Assembly: GCF_022809125.1 (NCBI RefSeq)
Contig: NZ_JALGBI010000002.1
Coordinates: forward strand, 505,685-569,684
Length of the DNA: 64,000 nucleotides
Direction: 5' to 3'
Origin: Variovorax terrae
GTDB taxonomy: Bacteria > Pseudomonadota > Gammaproteobacteria > Burkholderiales > Burkholderiaceae_C
Position numbers and translations under genes: made by a program. The notes beneath the pieces are model-generated. The model searched no databases, was not told the DNA's origin, and was given only the letters and a program-made list of their open reading frames with translations. Below, in pieces: positions 19,101 through 27,092 of the stretch (within the stretch, counting starts at the first letter, position 1; the number at the start of each line of letters is the position of its first letter).

Positions 19101-19214
19101 ACCCCCAGGCTGCGCTTCGCTACGCCTCCCCCCTGCGAGGGGGCAACACCGGCGGCCCGGCCAAGCCGGTTCCGCGGTGTTTTCCGGGTGGGCCGCGCTG
19201 CGCGGGCCAGGGGC
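19101..19214. repeat. GC-rich mosaic intergenic repeat, copy B
   Basis: CCCCCAGGCTGCGC, CTACGCCTCCCCCC, GAGGGGGC and GGCCAAGCCGGTTCCGCGG occur in this order, downstream of the BLUF gene. The first half matches copy D (54657) and the second half copy E (58499). CCTCCCCCC/GAGGGGG could act as a weak terminator stem. Confidence 0.6.
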
Positions 19215-19279
19215 AGGCCGGTCAGCCTGACGCCTCCGTTCCTGTTGCGGCCGCCGCTCCCGTTGCATTCTCCTGCGCC

Positions 19280-20161
19280 ATGCCATTACAAGCCCTCGTC
19301 CTCGTCATCCTCGCCGGACTGATCCACGCCAGCTGGAACATCGCGGCCAAGAAGGCCGGCGGCGACGCGCGCTTCGCCGCCTTCACCGGCCTGGTGATGA
19401 TGGTGTTCTGGGCGCCGCTGGGCCTGTGGCTCGGCGTGCAGGAACTGCCGCGCTGGGGCCGCCTCGAGTGGCTGCTGCTGGTGGCCAGCGCCGCGCTGCA
19501 CACCATCTACTACATCACCCTGCTGCGCGGCTACCGCAAGGCCGATCTCACGGTGGTCTACCCGCTGGCGCGCGGCTCGGGGCCGCTGCTGTCCTCGCTG
19601 GTGGCCATCGTGCTGCTGGGCGAGCAGATCTCGGCGCTGGGCGTGCTCGGCATCGCGGGCGTGGTGGTGGGCGTGTTCCTGATCGCGGGCGGGCCCGGCC
19701 TGTGGAAGGCCACGCACGACCCGGCCCGCGCGCGGCGCGTGCGCAAGGGCATGGTCTACGGCCTGCTCACGGGCGCCTTCATCGCGAGCTACACCGTGGT
19801 GGACGGCTACGCGGTCAAGTTCGTGCTGATGTCGCCGATCCTGCTCGACTACATCGGCAACCTGGTGCGCCTGGTGTTCCTGGTGCCCACCGTGCTGCGC
19901 GACCGCCCGGCCGCCGCCGCGCTGTGGCGCCAGCAATGGAAGTACGCGGTGCTGGTGGGCATCATCAGCCCGGTGTCCTATGTGCTGGTGCTGTACGCGG
20001 TGCAGGTGGCGCCGCTGTCGCACGTGGCGCCGGCGCGCGAGGTGTCGATGCTGTTCGCGGCGCTGATCGGCGGCCACCTGCTGGGCGAGGGCGACCGCGC
20101 GCTGCGCCTGGTGGGCGCCGCCTGCATCGCCGTGGGCGTGATGGCCCTGGCCCTGGGCTGA
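19280..20161 (+). CDS. DMT-superfamily (EamA) transporter
   Basis: A 293-residue inner-membrane protein with about ten hydrophobic helices in two EamA halves. The first half begins LVLVILAGLIHASWNIAAKK and contains YRKADLTVVYPLARGSGPLL; the second runs through GLLTGAFIASYTVVDGYAVK. It ends in LGAACIAVGVMALALG-like sequence. Members export or exchange small metabolites. No substrate is indicated and the neighbours do not suggest one. Confidence 0.88.
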   Translation: MPLQALVLVILAGLIHASWNIAAKKAGGDARFAAFTGLVMMVFWAPLGLWLGVQELPRWGRLEWLLLVASAALHTIYYITLLRGYRKADLTVVYPLARGSGPLLSSLVAIVLLGEQISALGVLGIAGVVVGVFLIAGGPGLWKATHDPARARRVRKGMVYGLLTGAFIASYTVVDGYAVKFVLMSPILLDYIGNLVRLVFLVPTVLRDRPAAAALWRQQWKYAVLVGIISPVSYVLVLYAVQVAPLSHVAPAREVSMLFAALIGGHLLGEGDRALRLVGAACIAVGVMALALG

Positions 20162-20174
20162 GAGCGCATTGCCC

Positions 20175-21014
20175 ATGGCCTCGCCCGTGCCCGCCGCGCC
20201 GCTGCTCGTGGGCTGCGACTTCTCAAGCCGCCCCATGGCCCGGAAAACCATTGTTTTAGCCCAGGGGTCCGCGTCGGGTGGACGTATCGTGCTATCAAAA
20301 ATGGAGCGTTTCGCATCGCTCGACGACTGGGCGCAGTGGCTCGGCCAGCCGGGGCCGTGGATCGGCGCGTTCGATTTCCCGTTCGGCCTGCCGCGCGAGC
20401 TGGTCGAGCAGCTCGGCTGGCCGCGCACCTGGGAAGCCTGCATGCGCCACTACGCGGCGCTCAGCCGCGAGCAGATCCGCGCCACCTTCGCCGCGTTCTG
20501 CGATGCGCGGCCGGTGGGGAAGAAGTTCGCGCACCGCGCCTGCGACGTTCCCGCGGGCGCCAGCCCCTCGATGAAATGGGTCAACCCGCCGGTGGCCTAC
20601 ATGCTGCATGCGGGCGTGCCGCGGCTGCTGGCCGCCGGCGTGCACCTGCCGGGCCTGCACGCGGGCGACCGCGCGCGGGTGGCGCTCGAAGGCTACCCCG
20701 GCCTGCTGGCGCGCGAGGTGCTGGGCCGGCGCAGCTACAAGAGCGACGACCGGGCCCAGCAGACACCCGAGCGCCTGATCGCGCGCAAGGACCTGATCAC
20801 CGCGCTGGAGCATGGCCAGACCCGGCTGGGGTTGCGCCTCAAGCTCAGCCACGCGCAGCGCGACGCGCTGGCGGCCGATGCCAGCGGCGACAGCCTGGAC
20901 GCCGCGCTGTGCCTGCTGCAGGCGGCCTGGGCCCAGCAGCAGGGCGCGCCGCGCTACGGCCTGCCCGAGGGGCTCGACCCGCTCGAAGGATGGATCGTCA
21001 CGGCCGGCGCCTAG
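20175..21014 (+). CDS. DUF429 family protein
   Basis: A 279-residue protein (ATG at 20175; a TTG 6 bases upstream is also open) with the DUF429 layout: LLVGCDFSS at the start, GAFDFPFGLPRELVEQLGW near 60 and EGYPGLLAREVLG near 170. The tail has DSLDAALCLLQAAWAQQQ. The family has an RNase H-like fold but no known role. Residues about 23-43 (KTIVLAQGSASGGRIVLSKM) are encoded by a dispersed repeat. The stop codon TAG uses the TA that borders the MITE-like element. Confidence 0.78.
   Translation: MASPVPAAPLLVGCDFSSRPMARKTIVLAQGSASGGRIVLSKMERFASLDDWAQWLGQPGPWIGAFDFPFGLPRELVEQLGWPRTWEACMRHYAALSREQIRATFAAFCDARPVGKKFAHRACDVPAGASPSMKWVNPPVAYMLHAGVPRLLAAGVHLPGLHAGDRARVALEGYPGLLAREVLGRRSYKSDDRAQQTPERLIARKDLITALEHGQTRLGLRLKLSHAQRDALAADASGDSLDAALCLLQAAWAQQQGAPRYGLPEGLDPLEGWIVTAGA
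20241..20303. repeat. Dispersed GCTAT-type repeat, copy inside the DUF429 gene
   Basis: On the plus strand GTCCGCGTCGG is followed 14 bases later by GCTATCAAAAATGG, the reverse orientation of copy 2. The 11-base core is identical to copy 2. It is translated in frame without a stop. Confidence 0.6.
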
Positions 21015-21279
21015 GGCCTGTTCACCCTATTTTTACCAGTGCGAACGAGGTGAAAACAGCGCCAATCAAGGCGCCTGACGACGCCCAGCCTGGACGGCTG
21101 GGCTAGGAGGGCAACGCCGAGTGGCGCTGTTTTCACCCCGTTCCCTGCGGGTTGCGGCCAAAAAGGCCATGCGCCGCGTTGCGAAGCCTTGCCGGGGGCC
21201 AACCCCGGCTGCGTTTCGCGCCTTGCGCATGACCTTTTTGCTCCGCAACGCATCTGGCAAAAATAGGGTGAACAGGCCC
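21014..21279. mobile_element. MITE-like element with 26-bp terminal inverted repeats and TA flanks
   Basis: The ends 21014-21039 (GGGCCTGTTCACCCTA...) and 21254-21279 (...TAGGGTGAACAGGCCC) are inverted copies with one mismatch in 26. A TA dinucleotide flanks each side (21012-21013 and 21280-21281), as expected for insertion by an IS630/Tc1-mariner-type transposase. Nested inside are a perfect 16-bp inverted repeat (21049-21064 with 21122-21137) and a hairpin GCCCAGCC-TGGAC-GGCTGGGC (21083-21103). No coding capacity is apparent. Including flanks it fills most of the 310-bp gap between the DUF429 and TRIC genes; the remaining 45 bp show nothing clear. Confidence 0.7.
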
Positions 21280-21324
21280 TAATGCGCTACAAAGCCGGTT
21301 GGTGCATTTTCCGCGAGGCTTCGC

Positions 21325-21957
21325 ATGCATGGTGTCTCCCATCCCCTGGGGCGCAAGGTTTTCTACTGGCTCGACCTGCTCGGCGTGGCGGTGTTCGCCG
21401 TCAGCGGCACGCTGGCCGCGGGCTACGCGGGGCTGGACCTGCTGGGCGTGGTGGTGATCGCGGCCCTCACCGCCATCGGCGGCGGCACGCTGCGCGACCT
21501 GCTGATGGGCCGCCATCCGGTCTTCTGGATGCGCGACCCGAACCCGCTCTACGTGATCCTGCTCACGGCGCTGCTGACCATGCTCTACGTGCGTGTCTAT
21601 CCGCCGCCGATGGGCACGCTGCTGTGGGCCGATGCGCTGGGCTTGGCGCTGTTCGCGCTGTCGGGGGCGCAGATCGCCGAGGCCGCGCGGCTGCCGGCGC
21701 TCGTCGTGGTGCTGATGGGCACGATGTCCGGGGCCGCCGGCGGCGTGCTGCGCGACGTGCTCACGGCCAAGGTGCCGCTGCTGCTGCGCGGCGACATCTA
21801 TGCCACCGCGGCGATCGCCGGCATCGCGCTGTACCTGCTGCTGCAGGCCGTCGGCGTGCGGCGCCCCTGGGCCTTCGGTTTCGGCCTGGCCACGGTGGCT
21901 GCGATGCGCGGCTGCGCCATCGTCTGGCCGCTGCACCTGCCGGTGTTCCGGCTCTGA
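21325..21957 (+). CDS. Trimeric intracellular cation (TRIC) channel family protein
   Basis: A 210-residue integral membrane protein with about seven helices in a tandem repeat of the UPF0126/TRIC fold. The two signature turns are present: AIGGGTLRDLLMGRHP near residue 52 and GAAGGVLRDVLTAKVP near 136. Bacterial TRIC proteins (YicG/YadS type) form trimeric potassium-permeable channels. The gene stands alone, framed by the MITE-like element upstream and a dispersed repeat downstream. Confidence 0.88.
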   Translation: MHGVSHPLGRKVFYWLDLLGVAVFAVSGTLAAGYAGLDLLGVVVIAALTAIGGGTLRDLLMGRHPVFWMRDPNPLYVILLTALLTMLYVRVYPPPMGTLLWADALGLALFALSGAQIAEAARLPALVVVLMGTMSGAAGGVLRDVLTAKVPLLLRGDIYATAAIAGIALYLLLQAVGVRRPWAFGFGLATVAAMRGCAIVWPLHLPVFRL

Positions 21958-21972
21958 GCGCAGGGTGCTCCT

Positions 21973-22032
21973 CTATTGATAGCAAAAAATGACCAGAGGA
22001 CAAGGACATCCGGCCGATTTGATTCAAAAATC
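21973..22032. repeat. Dispersed GCTAT-type palindromic repeat, copy 3
   Basis: CTATTGATAGCAAAAAATGA, then GGACATCCGGCCGATT and a small hairpin GATTTGATTCAAAAATC. It shares GGACATCCGGCCGATT with copy 60604 in reverse orientation. Confidence 0.65.
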
Positions 22033-22136
22033 GCCGGCATCGCGGGCGCTGGCGGCTTTCGGGGAGAATCGCGGCATGCGCCGCCGGGCCGTTCTCCGGG
22101 GGCGCCTGCCGCAGCGCGCTGCGCGGAGCTGACCGA

Positions 22137-22612
22137 ATGAGCACAGCCTACAACCTCCCCCTGCTGCTGGCCGCCGGCCTGAGCGCCGCCGCGGCGCTGC
22201 TGCACCTGGCCATCATCGCGGGCGGTCCGGCCTGGTACCGCTTCTTCGGCGCGGGCGAGCGCATGGCCTCGGCCGCCGCAGCCGGCCGCGGCTACCCGGC
22301 CGCGGTCACGCTGGCGATCGCCGCCGTGCTGTTCGTGTGGGCCGCCTATGCGCTGTCGGCCGCGGGCGCCCTGGCGCCGCTGCCGGGCCGGCGCGCCGCG
22401 CTCGGCCTGATCACCGCCATCTACCTGCTGCGCGGCCTGCTGTTCGTGCCCGCGCTGGCAGCCGCCGGCCGGCGCATCACCCCCTTCGCGCTCTGGAGTT
22501 CGGCGATCTGCCTGCTGTATGGCGCGGTCCACCTGCTGGGCCTGCGCCAGGCCTGGGCCTCGCTGTGGGGCGAGGCGCTGCCATTCCCCCCATCCCCAAG
22601 GAGTTTGCATGA
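22137..22612 (+). CDS. Small four-helix membrane protein, probable C-terminal frameshift
   Basis: The frame opening at 22137 encodes about 150 residues with four hydrophobic helices: LPLLLAAGLSAAAALLHLAI, AAVTLAIAAVLFVWAAYAL, GLITAIYLLRGLLFVP and FALWSSAICLLYGAVHLLGL. The family is unassigned. As sequenced the frame has no stop until 23009 and would run through all of ridA with a Pro/Arg-rich nonsense tail. One extra C in the C-run at 22585-22590 would end it at TGA 22610-22612, overlapping the ridA ATG. The end given here is that inferred stop; the literal open frame ends at 23009. Confidence 0.6.
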
Positions 22613-22998
22613 CCCGCCGCCTCATCAGTTCCGGTTCCACCTTCGAGCAGGAGATCGGCTATTCGCGCGCCGTGGTCGACGGCGACTGGGTGTTCGTCTC
22701 GGGCACCACGGGCTTCGACTACGCCAGCATGACCATCGCCGAAGGCCTGCCCGAGCAGACCGAGCAGTGCCTGAAGAACATCGAGGCTGCGCTGCAGCAG
22801 GCCGGCGCCAGCCTGCGCGACGTGGTGCGCGTGACCTACGTGCTGCCCCATGGCCCCGACTTTCCCCAGTGCTGGCCGGTGCTGCGCAAGTACTTCGGCG
22901 AGGTGCGGCCGGCCGCGATGATGATCTCGGCCCAGTTGCTCGATCCGCGCATGCGCATCGAGATCGAGGTCACGGCGCGCAAGGGCGCCGGCGCCTGA
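22609..22998 (+). CDS. RidA family protein (reactive intermediate deaminase-like)
   Basis: A 129-residue member of the YjgF/YER057c/UK114 family. The start is set by AAGGAG six bases before the ATG at 22609. Family features are YSRAVVDGDWVFVSGTTGFD near 16, EQTEQCLKNIEAALQQAGAS near 50 and RPAAMMISAQLLDPRMRIEI near 101. The Arg that anchors substrate carboxylates in RidA is matched by RMRIEIEV. Likely an imine/enamine deaminase or a relative; the exact substrate is open. Confidence 0.88.
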   Translation: MTRRLISSGSTFEQEIGYSRAVVDGDWVFVSGTTGFDYASMTIAEGLPEQTEQCLKNIEAALQQAGASLRDVVRVTYVLPHGPDFPQCWPVLRKYFGEVRPAAMMISAQLLDPRMRIEIEVTARKGAGA

Positions 22999-23005
22999 GC
23001 CCGCC

Positions 23006-23590
23006 ATGACCCGCTGCGACGCCCTGCTGGCCGAGGTGCGCGCCTGCACGCTGTGCGCGCCGCAGCTGCCGCTGGGGCCGCGGCCGGTGCTGCAGCTGCA
23101 CCCGCGGGCGCGGCTGCTGATTGCGGGGCAGGCGCCGGGGCGCAAGGTGCATGCCTCGGGCATCCCGTTCGACGACGCCAGCGGCGAGCGCCTGCGCGAC
23201 TGGCTGGGCCTTGGCCGCGAGGTGTTCTACGACCCGCGCCAGGTGGCCATCCTGCCCATGGGCTTCTGCTACCCCGGCACTGGCCGCTCGGGCGACCTGC
23301 CGCCGCGCCCCGAATGCGCGCCGGCCTGGCGCGCGCCGCTGCTGGCGCAGCTGCGCCACCTGCAGCTCACGCTGCTGGTGGGCCAGTATGCGCAGGCCTG
23401 GCATCTGGGCGGGCCGAAGCGGCCGCTGACCGAGACGGTGCGCGACTGGCGCCGCGGCTGGGACGCGGGCCTGCTGCCGCTGCCGCATCCCAGCCCGCGC
23501 AACAACCTCTGGCTGCGGCGCAACCCCTGGTTCGAGGCGGAGCTGCTGCCGGCGCTGCGCGAGCGCGTCCGGGCTGCTTTGGCGGATTAG
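23006..23590 (+). CDS. Uracil-DNA glycosylase superfamily protein
   Basis: A 194-residue UDG-fold protein. Motif 1 reads LLIAGQAPGRKVHASGIPF near 35 and motif 2 reads LPHPSPRNNLWLRRNPWF near 157. It begins CDALLAEVRACTLCAPQLP, with a CxxC pair, but the four-cysteine Fe-S set of family 4 enzymes is not complete. The GQAPG motif and HPSPRN are typical of the uncharacterised branch often annotated simply as uracil-DNA glycosylase family. Activity on uracil is not assured. It lies 7 bp after ridA. Confidence 0.82.
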   Translation: MTRCDALLAEVRACTLCAPQLPLGPRPVLQLHPRARLLIAGQAPGRKVHASGIPFDDASGERLRDWLGLGREVFYDPRQVAILPMGFCYPGTGRSGDLPPRPECAPAWRAPLLAQLRHLQLTLLVGQYAQAWHLGGPKRPLTETVRDWRRGWDAGLLPLPHPSPRNNLWLRRNPWFEAELLPALRERVRAALAD

Positions 23591-23625
23591 GGCCCGACAG
23601 CAAGCCAGGCCGCGCCGCAAGCCGC

Positions 23626-24177
23626 TTACCTCGGGCCAGCCAGCACGCTCAGCGAGGTCTTGTCGAGGGTGTTCTGCCAGAGAAGGAAGCCCACGAGCGC
23701 GGGCGTCGCCGCCTTGTCGACAGGCAACTTGTCCACCTTCAAGGCGTGCACGGTGTACACGTAGGTATGTTGGCGGCCGACAGGCGGGCAGGGACCGAGA
23801 TAGCCCGGTTTGCCGAGGTCTGTGTGGCCTTCCACGGCGCCGCTGGGCAGCGGGCCGCCATTGACGCCGCCGGCCAGGGCGCGGGTATCCGCCGGAATGT
23901 CGTAGACGACCCAGTGCCAGAAGCCGCTGCCGGTGGGCGCGTCCTTGTCGTAGAAGGTCACTGCAAAGCTCCTGGTGTCGGCCGGCGCGCCCTGCCAGGC
24001 CAGGTCGGGCATGACGTTGCCGCCGCTGCAGCCGAAGTTGTTCCAGTAGTGCGCGGCGCCGATCGCGCCGCCTTGCTGGATGGCCCGGCTGCCCAGCTCG
24101 AAGTCGGCGGCGTGGGCGGTGCGGGAAGCCATCGCGAACGCGAGGGAGGCGAGGGCCAGGGCGGTGATTGTCTTCAT
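23626..24177 (-). CDS. YbhB/YbcL (Raf kinase inhibitor-like) periplasmic protein
   Basis: A 183-residue PEBP-family protein with a signal peptide (MKTITALALASLAF...TAHA). The start at 24177 is chosen because it opens the signal peptide; the frame extends 36 codons further upstream. PEBP features include GGNVMPDLAWQGAPADTRSF, FYDKDAPTGSGFWHWVVYDI and GYLGPCPPVGRQHTYVYTVH. It lies 49 bp after the quinone oxidoreductase gene on the same strand and may belong to that LysR-controlled transcript. The ligand is unknown. Confidence 0.88.
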   Translation of the reverse strand: MKTITALALASLAFAMASRTAHAADFELGSRAIQQGGAIGAAHYWNNFGCSGGNVMPDLAWQGAPADTRSFAVTFYDKDAPTGSGFWHWVVYDIPADTRALAGGVNGGPLPSGAVEGHTDLGKPGYLGPCPPVGRQHTYVYTVHALKVDKLPVDKAATPALVGFLLWQNTLDKTSLSVLAGPR

Positions 24178-24226
24178 GGTGATTTCCGTCGTGCGTGGTG
24201 TGCCGTGGTGTGAGGCTGCCCGCGTT

Positions 24227-25240
24227 TCACACGAAGCCGGCCAGCACGCACTTGCCGCGCGCCTGGCCCGATTCGATCCAGGCATGCGCCTGCCTGAGGT
24301 TCTTGGCGTTGATGCTGCCGAAGGATTGGCCGGCCGTGGTGCGCAGTTCGCCGCGGTCCACCAGCTGCGCCACCTCGTCCAGCAGGCGGCCCTGCTCCGC
24401 CAGGTCGGGCGTGCCGAACAGCGTGCGGGTGAACATCAGCTCCCAGTGCAGCGAGATGGACTTGCGCTTGAGCAGCGTGGCATCAAGCGACTGCGGGTCG
24501 TCGATCAGCGCGATCTGCCCCTGCGGCGCGGTGATGTCCACCAGGGCCGCGAAATGCCGGTCGGTTTCCGTCAGGCTGGCCACCTTGTCCACATAGGCCA
24601 GGCCCAGCTCCTCGATCTGGCGGCGCAGCGGCCGCGAATGGTCGATCACGTCGTGCGCGCCCATCTCCAGGCACCATTGCCGCGTCTCTTCGCGCGACGC
24701 CGTCGCGATCACGCGCAGCGAAGTGAGGCGCCGGGCGAGCTGGACCAGGATGGAGCCGACACCGCCGGCGCCGCCCAGCACCAGCAGCGTCTGGCCCTGC
24801 CCGCCGCCGCGGCCGACGCGCAGCCGGTCGAACAGCAGTTCCCATGCGGTAATGGCGGTGAGCGGAAGGGCGGCGGCCTCCGCGTCATCCAGCGTCGCGG
24901 GCGCGCGGCCGGCGATGCGTTCATCCACCGCATGCAGCTCGGCATTCGTGCCCGGCCGGTCGATGGCGCCGGCATAGAAGACGCGGTCGCCCGGCTTGAA
25001 GCGGGTGACGTGCGGCCCCACGGCCTCGACCAGACCGGCGGCGTCGAAACCCAGGATGCGCGGTTCACCGGCCGCGGGCTTGGCGCCACGCCGCAGCTTG
25101 GTGTCCACCGGGTTCACCGACACAGCTTGCACGCGCACCAGCAGGTCGAAGGGCCGCAGTGGCGGAATGGGAAGCTCGATGTCAACCAGCGAAGCTTCCT
25201 GGTCGATGGGGAGCGGTTCAAAGTAGCCAACAGCTTTCAT
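24227..25240 (-). CDS. Zinc-type alcohol dehydrogenase / quinone oxidoreductase family protein
   Basis: A 337-residue NADPH-dependent MDR-superfamily enzyme. It begins MKAVGYFEPLP and has the GroES-like domain (DLLVRVQAVSVNPVDTKLRRG near 33), the GFDAAGLVEAVGPHV region and the nucleotide motif LLVLGGAGGVGSILVQLARR near 147. The structural zinc lobe cysteines are missing, so it is of the zinc-free quinone-oxidoreductase type. A LysR-type operator lies 80 bp upstream of the start (25320-25340). It probably reduces quinones or enones. Confidence 0.87.
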   Translation of the reverse strand: MKAVGYFEPLPIDQEASLVDIELPIPPLRPFDLLVRVQAVSVNPVDTKLRRGAKPAAGEPRILGFDAAGLVEAVGPHVTRFKPGDRVFYAGAIDRPGTNAELHAVDERIAGRAPATLDDAEAAALPLTAITAWELLFDRLRVGRGGGQGQTLLVLGGAGGVGSILVQLARRLTSLRVIATASREETRQWCLEMGAHDVIDHSRPLRRQIEELGLAYVDKVASLTETDRHFAALVDITAPQGQIALIDDPQSLDATLLKRKSISLHWELMFTRTLFGTPDLAEQGRLLDEVAQLVDRGELRTTAGQSFGSINAKNLRQAHAWIESGQARGKCVLAGFV

Positions 25241-25311
25241 GACAGTGCGAGGAAATGGAGAGAACTGCACTGTCGGCTATCTGGGCCGGTTTGATAAGCC
25301 AGGTGGTTGCG

Positions 25312-25340
25312 CTAACAAATTCAATCGCCCATTGAAAATC
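25312..25340 (-). promoter_or_regulatory. Predicted LysR-type operator, site 1
   Basis: On the minus strand GATTTTCAA-N7-TTGAA is followed by two bases and TGTTAGC. TTCAA and TTGAA are inverted at 25320-25324 and 25332-25336. It lies 80 bp upstream of the quinone oxidoreductase start. The nine-base GATTTTCAA block is identical in sites 2 and 3. Confidence 0.75.
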
Positions 25341-25504
25341 CCCCAGAGCGGCCAACGGCTCAGGCACGCCGGGGGATCATGTTCGGTTCCACGAACGCCG
25401 ACGCCTGGTGGGCATCGCGCTCATGGCGCCGGGAGGGCCCAGGTGGGGCCGCGCCGCCCGCGTGAGCCAGGTGCGGCGTATGCGGCACAGGCGGCCCATG
25501 GATT

Positions 25505-26584
25505 TCACGGCCGCAGGGCGGCCGCGAGGTAGTCGTCCTGCGTGTTCTCGGCGACTCGGAACCACATCGAGCTTTCGTGGCGGAACTTGTCCCAGGAGGC
25601 GTGCAGGCCCTTGAATTCGGCGTTCCTGGCGGAGATCTCCGCGTTGATCGACTGCGCGGCCTTGAAGGCTTCGTCGAGCACGGCGCGCGGATAGGCGCGC
25701 AGCAGCGTGCCCCGGCCCACCAGGCGCTTGAGCGCCTCGGGGTTCTGGGTGTCGTACCTGGCCTGCAGCCACACGTGCGCCTCCATCGACGCGGCCTCGA
25801 TGGCGTGGCGGTGGCCGGCGGGCAGTGCGTCCAGCGCCTTCTGGTTCACGTAGAACGACAGCTGCGGGCTGCCGTCGAACCAGCCGGGGTAGTAGTAGTA
25901 CTTGGCCACCCGGAACAGACCGAGCTTCTCGTCGTCGTACGGCCCCACGAATTCGGCCGCGTCGATCGTGCCTTTCTCGATGGCGCCATAGGTCTCGCCG
26001 GCGGGGATGATCTGGGGAATGCCGCCCATCGCGGCCCAGACCTGCCCACCCAGGCCGCCGATGCGCATCTTGTTGCCCTTGATGTCGGCGGGCGTCTTGA
26101 TTTCCTTGCGGAACCAGCCGCCCATCTGCGCGCCGGTGTTGCCGCCCATGTAGTTGACGATGCCGTAGCCGGCGTAGAGCTTGCGCAGCAGCTCCATGCC
26201 TCCGCCGTGCATCAGCCAGGCGGTCTGGGCCCGCGAGTTCAGGCCGAAGGGCAGCGCGAAGTCGAAGGCGAGCGCGTCGTTCTTGCCGGTGTAGTAGTAG
26301 GAGGCGGTGTGGCCCATCTCCAGTGTGGCGTTGCTTACCGCGTCCATCACCTGCAGGCCGGGCACCAGTTCGCCCGCCGCATGGACGCTGATCTCGAAGG
26401 CGCCGCCCGTGAGTTCCTTGACGCGCCGGCCGAACAGCTCGGCCGCGCCGTAGATGGTGTCCAGCGACTTGGGAAAGCTGGAGGCCAGGCGCCAGCGCAC
26501 CCGGGCCTGGGCGTGGATGGCGGGTGCGGCAAGCACCGCAGGCGCCGCGAGCGCGGCGGCCTGCAGCAGTTTTCTTCTTTCCAT
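25505..26584 (-). CDS. TRAP transporter substrate-binding protein (DctP family)
   Basis: A 359-residue periplasmic receptor. The N-terminus MERRKLLQAAALAAPAV resembles a Tat signal (twin Arg) and ends AIHAQ. The mature protein has RWRLASSFPKSLDTIYGAAE, then MRIGGLGGQVWAAMGGIPQI and IEKGTIDAAEFVGPYDDEKL. The family binds carboxylate substrates such as 2-oxo or amino acids. It is the last gene of the operon starting at 28336. No DctQ or DctM membrane subunit is nearby, so it must borrow a permease or act otherwise. Confidence 0.9.
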   Translation of the reverse strand: MERRKLLQAAALAAPAVLAAPAIHAQARVRWRLASSFPKSLDTIYGAAELFGRRVKELTGGAFEISVHAAGELVPGLQVMDAVSNATLEMGHTASYYYTGKNDALAFDFALPFGLNSRAQTAWLMHGGGMELLRKLYAGYGIVNYMGGNTGAQMGGWFRKEIKTPADIKGNKMRIGGLGGQVWAAMGGIPQIIPAGETYGAIEKGTIDAAEFVGPYDDEKLGLFRVAKYYYYPGWFDGSPQLSFYVNQKALDALPAGHRHAIEAASMEAHVWLQARYDTQNPEALKRLVGRGTLLRAYPRAVLDEAFKAAQSINAEISARNAEFKGLHASWDKFRHESSMWFRVAENTQDDYLAAALRP

Positions 26585-26606
26585 GGGGTCTCCTCTTCGT
26601 TGTGGT

Positions 26607-27080
26607 TCATTCCAGGATCTCGGCCCAGAAGCCGAGCATCACGGGCACGTTCAGCGGCATCACCAGGTGCCCGAGGGCCGTACGCGCGTGCCGGCCACGC
26701 TCCGCGAACACCTCGTTGATCAGTTCGGAGCCGCCGTTGAGCACTTGCGGGATCTGCGAGAAACCCTCCACGCAGCCCACGTGGCCCTCGATGCGCAGCA
26801 CCCGCACGCGGCCCAGGTCGCCGTCCGCCGCGGCCTTGAGCTGCGCGATGCCGTTCAGCGCGCAGATGCGCGCGGCCCGGTAGCCCTGCTCCGTGTCCAG
26901 TGCCTCACCCAGCCGGCCCACATGGGCGAGGCTGCCGTTGACCCAGGGCAGCTGGAACGAGGTGGTGACGAGAGAGCCCACGCGCTGCCAGGGCTCGTAG
27001 GCGGCCACGGCGCCGGGGGCGGCGGGCACGGCCAGGCCGAGTGCGGCCAGGCGGGTTTCAGGCAAGTGGGTCCGGTTCAT
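26607..27080 (-). CDS. RidA family protein (second)
   Basis: A 157-residue YjgF/RidA-like protein, longer than the 129-residue RidA at 22609 and of a different subgroup. It has PAAPGAVAAYEPWQRVGSLV near 19, ARICALNGIAQLKAAADGDL near 70 and QVLNGGSELINEVFAERGRH near 111. The tail ALGHLVMPLNVPVMLGFWAE lacks the RidA-type Arg at the usual place (PLNVPV), so classical imine deaminase activity is doubtful. It sits between the OpuAC-like and TRAP receptor genes. Confidence 0.82.
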   Translation of the reverse strand: MNRTHLPETRLAALGLAVPAAPGAVAAYEPWQRVGSLVTTSFQLPWVNGSLAHVGRLGEALDTEQGYRAARICALNGIAQLKAAADGDLGRVRVLRIEGHVGCVEGFSQIPQVLNGGSELINEVFAERGRHARTALGHLVMPLNVPVMLGFWAEILE

Positions 27081-27092
27081 TTCAATACCTCT

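Noticed and set aside
21325..21957. Mobile-element cargo next to the MITE-like element
   Set aside because: The TRIC gene has core-like composition and lies outside the terminal repeats.
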